NCBI GenBank assembly: GCA_021805485.1
Contig: JAJZFF010000431.1
Span: forward strand, 1-6,026
Source of the DNA: Pseudomonadota bacterium
GTDB lineage: Bacteria; Pseudomonadota; Alphaproteobacteria; Acetobacterales; Acetobacteraceae
Reading direction: 5' to 3'
DNA: 6,026 nucleotides
The translations under genes and the position numbers were made by a program. The notes beneath the pieces are model-generated. The model had not been told where the DNA came from. It ran no database searches and saw only the letters and a list, made by a program, of their open reading frames with translations. Below, in pieces: positions 1 to 6,026 of this stretch. Within the stretch, counting starts at the first letter, position 1. Each line of letters begins with the position of its first letter.

Positions 1-536
1 GTCCCACGGGATCGAGGCGCTGATCAGCGACGATTATCTCGCCGTCGAGGCCGCCATCGCCGCGGCGCAGCCCGAGCTGGTCCTCGGCACCCAGATGGAA
101 CGCCACATCGCCAAGCGCCTCGGCATTCCCTGCGCGGTGATCTCGGCCCCCGCGCATGTCCAGGATTTCCCCGCCCGCCACGCGCCCTTCGCCGGGTTCG
201 AGGGTGCAAACGTGCTGTTCGACACCCTGATCCACCCGCTGATGATGGGGCTCGAGGAACATCTCCTCGGCATGTTCCGCGACGATTTCGAATTCAACGA
301 CACCGCCGCCCCCTCCCATCTCGGCCCGCACGCCACCACACCGCCCGAACCCGCATCGCCCGCGAACGCCCCCGCCGGCGCACTGGCCGACGCACTGGCC
401 AGCGCGCCTGTCTGGCGCGACGATGCCGAGGCAGAGCTGCGCAAGATCCCCTTCTTCGTCCGCGGCAAGGCGCGGCGCAACACCGAGATTTTCGCCCGCG
501 AGCGCGGCCTGAACCCGATCACCATCGAGACGATCT

Positions 537-565
<29 letters not shown>
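1..565 (+). CDS. bchB: Light-independent protochlorophyllide reductase subunit B, 3' part (partial)
   Basis: This is the C-terminal 187 residues of BchB; the 5' part lies outside the window and the reading frame enters at base 2. BchB pairs with BchN to form the NifDK-like catalytic component of dark-operative protochlorophyllide reductase, which takes electrons from BchL and reduces ring D of protochlorophyllide to chlorophyllide. Family hallmarks visible here are [20 protein letters not shown], then [19 protein letters not shown] and [18 protein letters not shown] Pro/Ala-rich linker (about bases 300-410) leads to the small C-terminal domain typical of BchB/ChlB, with [25 protein letters not shown] and a terminal [11 protein letters not shown]. 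The family is usually about 510-540 residues, so roughly a third is present. The end overlaps the bchH start by 29 bases. Nothing looks damaged. Identification is from recognised family motifs and is firm. Confidence 0.96.
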
Positions 566-5204
<4,639 letters not shown>

Positions 5205-5205
<1 letters not shown>

Positions 5206-5918
5206 TGACGCCGGACGCCGCCACCGCCGACCGCTACCACCGCCGCCGCGGCGAGATCGAAACCTATTTCGACCGCACCGCGCTGGCGAACTGGGCGCGG
5301 CTGACGTCCGACGCGCCGGTCAGCGGCGTGCGCGCCACCGTCCGCGCCGGGCGCGACGCGATGCGCGCCACCCTGCTCGACATGCTGCCGGCCGATCTCT
5401 CCGGCCTCCGCCTGCTCGATGCCGGCTGCGGCACCGGCGCGCTCGCCCTCGCGGCGGCGCGGCGCGGTGCCGAGGTGGTCGCGGTCGATCTCTCGCCGCA
5501 GCTGGTCGATCTCGCCCGCCAGCGCGCCGCGTCCGACCCCGCCGCCACGCGGATCGACTTCGTCAGCGGCGACATGCTGGGCGCCGAACACGGCAGGTTC
5601 GACCATGTCGTCGCGATGGATTCCCTGATCCATTACGACAGGGCGGACGTGATCGCGGCCCTGGGCCGGCTCGCCGCCCGCACCGACCGCTCGCTGCTCT
5701 TCACCTTCGCCCCCCGCACCGCGCTGCTCGCGATCATGCACCTCGCCGGCAGCTGGTTTCCGCGCGGCGACCGCGCGCCGGGCATCGTGCCGCAGCCCGA
5801 GGGCGCGCTGCGCGACGCGATCGGCCTCAGCCCGGCGCTCGCCCGCCTCGAAGCGGGGCGCACGCGGCGGATCAGCACCGGGTTCTACATCTCCCAAGCG
5901 CTGGAGTTGCGGCGGTGA
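5205..5918 (+). CDS. bchM: Magnesium-protoporphyrin IX O-methyltransferase
   Basis: BchM transfers a methyl group from S-adenosylmethionine to the ring-C (13) propionate of Mg-protoporphyrin IX, the step directly after Mg chelatase. The gene encodes 237 residues, about the usual BchM length. It has a class I methyltransferase Rossmann fold: motif I LLDAGCGTGAL at residues 70-80, the acidic residue D95 in VVAVDLS, DFVSGDM around 118-124 and FDHVVAMDSLIHYDRADV at 132-149. BchM-type sequences YFDRTALANWARLTSDAPVS (21-40) near the N-terminus and TRRISTGFYISQALELRR at the C-terminus support the specific assignment over a generic methyltransferase. The chosen ATG at 5205 shares one base with the bchL stop (TGATG), with a weak GGGA at 5193-5196; a GTG one codon upstream (5202) is an alternative. 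No damage is seen. Confidence 0.96.
5903..5906 (+). promoter_or_regulatory. Ribosome binding site of lhaA
   Basis: GGAG lies 8 bases before the GTG at 5915. Together with the GTGA overlap with the bchM stop, it decides the GTG start of the next gene, since no suitable ATG lies near the expected N-terminus. Confidence 0.55.
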
Positions 5919-6026
5919 AGCGCCGGCGCACCGGCGGGGCGGCGCCGTTCTGGATGCGGCTCGATGCGAGCTGGCTGCCCTTCGCCAATGCCGCCACCCC
6001 CGAGCTGCCGCTGCCGCGCCTGCTCC
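5915..6026 (+). CDS. lhaA: LhaA/PucC-family light-harvesting assembly protein, 5' end (partial)
   Basis: Only the first 37 codons are in the window. The frame starts at GTG 5915, overlapping the bchM stop as GTGA, and reads KRRRTGGAAPFWMRLDASW followed by LPFANAATPELPLPRLL, running off the right end. The sequence LPFA(N/D)AAT.ELPL.RLL just before the first membrane helix is characteristic of LhaA (formerly ORF F1696), a member of the PucC/BCH2 branch of the major facilitator superfamily, with 12 membrane helices expected. LhaA promotes assembly of light-harvesting complex 1 in the inner membrane. Its position right after bchM and, in purple bacteria, before puhA agrees. The basic N-terminus would be cytoplasmic. 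The fragment is short and the membrane part is not visible, so the call rests on the N-terminal motif and gene order. Confidence 0.82.
   Translation, partial: MKRRRTGGAAPFWMRLDASWLPFANAATPELPLPRLL

Noticed and set aside
378..406. A short direct repeat (GCACTGGCC twice) near the bchB linker
   Set aside because: It encodes ALADALAS in the Ala-rich linker; simple codon repetition explains it.

Overview
This window is a slice of the photosynthesis gene cluster of a purple, GC-rich, bacteriochlorophyll-a-making alphaproteobacterium. The gene order is bchB (3' end), bchH, bchL, bchM, then the first codons of lhaA, all on the + strand. Very high GC, strong G/C preference at third codon positions and the bchB-H-L-M-lhaA order (part of the bchFNBHLM-lhaA-puh superoperon of purple Proteobacteria) support this. 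An Acetobacteraceae-type organism (Acidiphilium/Roseomonas-like) is a plausible guess, but I cannot fix the genus from sequence alone.

Layout: 1-565 holds the last 187 codons of bchB (dark-operative protochlorophyllide reductase subunit). 537-4285 holds bchH (large subunit of Mg chelatase), which is interrupted in this sequence. 4282-5205 is an intact bchL (DPOR iron protein). 5205-5918 is an intact bchM (Mg-protoporphyrin IX methyltransferase). 5915-6026 is the start of lhaA (PucC/LhaA-family assembly factor). Every junction overlaps, so there is no intergenic DNA, and I see no promoter, terminator, RNA gene, mobile element or CRISPR array.

The genes work together. BchH, with BchI and BchD encoded elsewhere, inserts Mg into protoporphyrin IX, and BchM methylates the product. 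BchL with BchN and BchB later reduces protochlorophyllide. LhaA helps assemble light-harvesting complex 1 around the finished pigment.

The notable feature is a 140-bp near-perfect tandem duplication inside bchH (copies at 2771-2910 and 2911-3050, one mismatch). Because 140 is not a multiple of 3, the frame shifts and translation ends at 3251. Removing one copy restores a continuous 1202-residue BchH with no other defect. This is either a very recent slippage mutation or an assembly/strain-merging artefact. I find no clearly undescribed biological system here.
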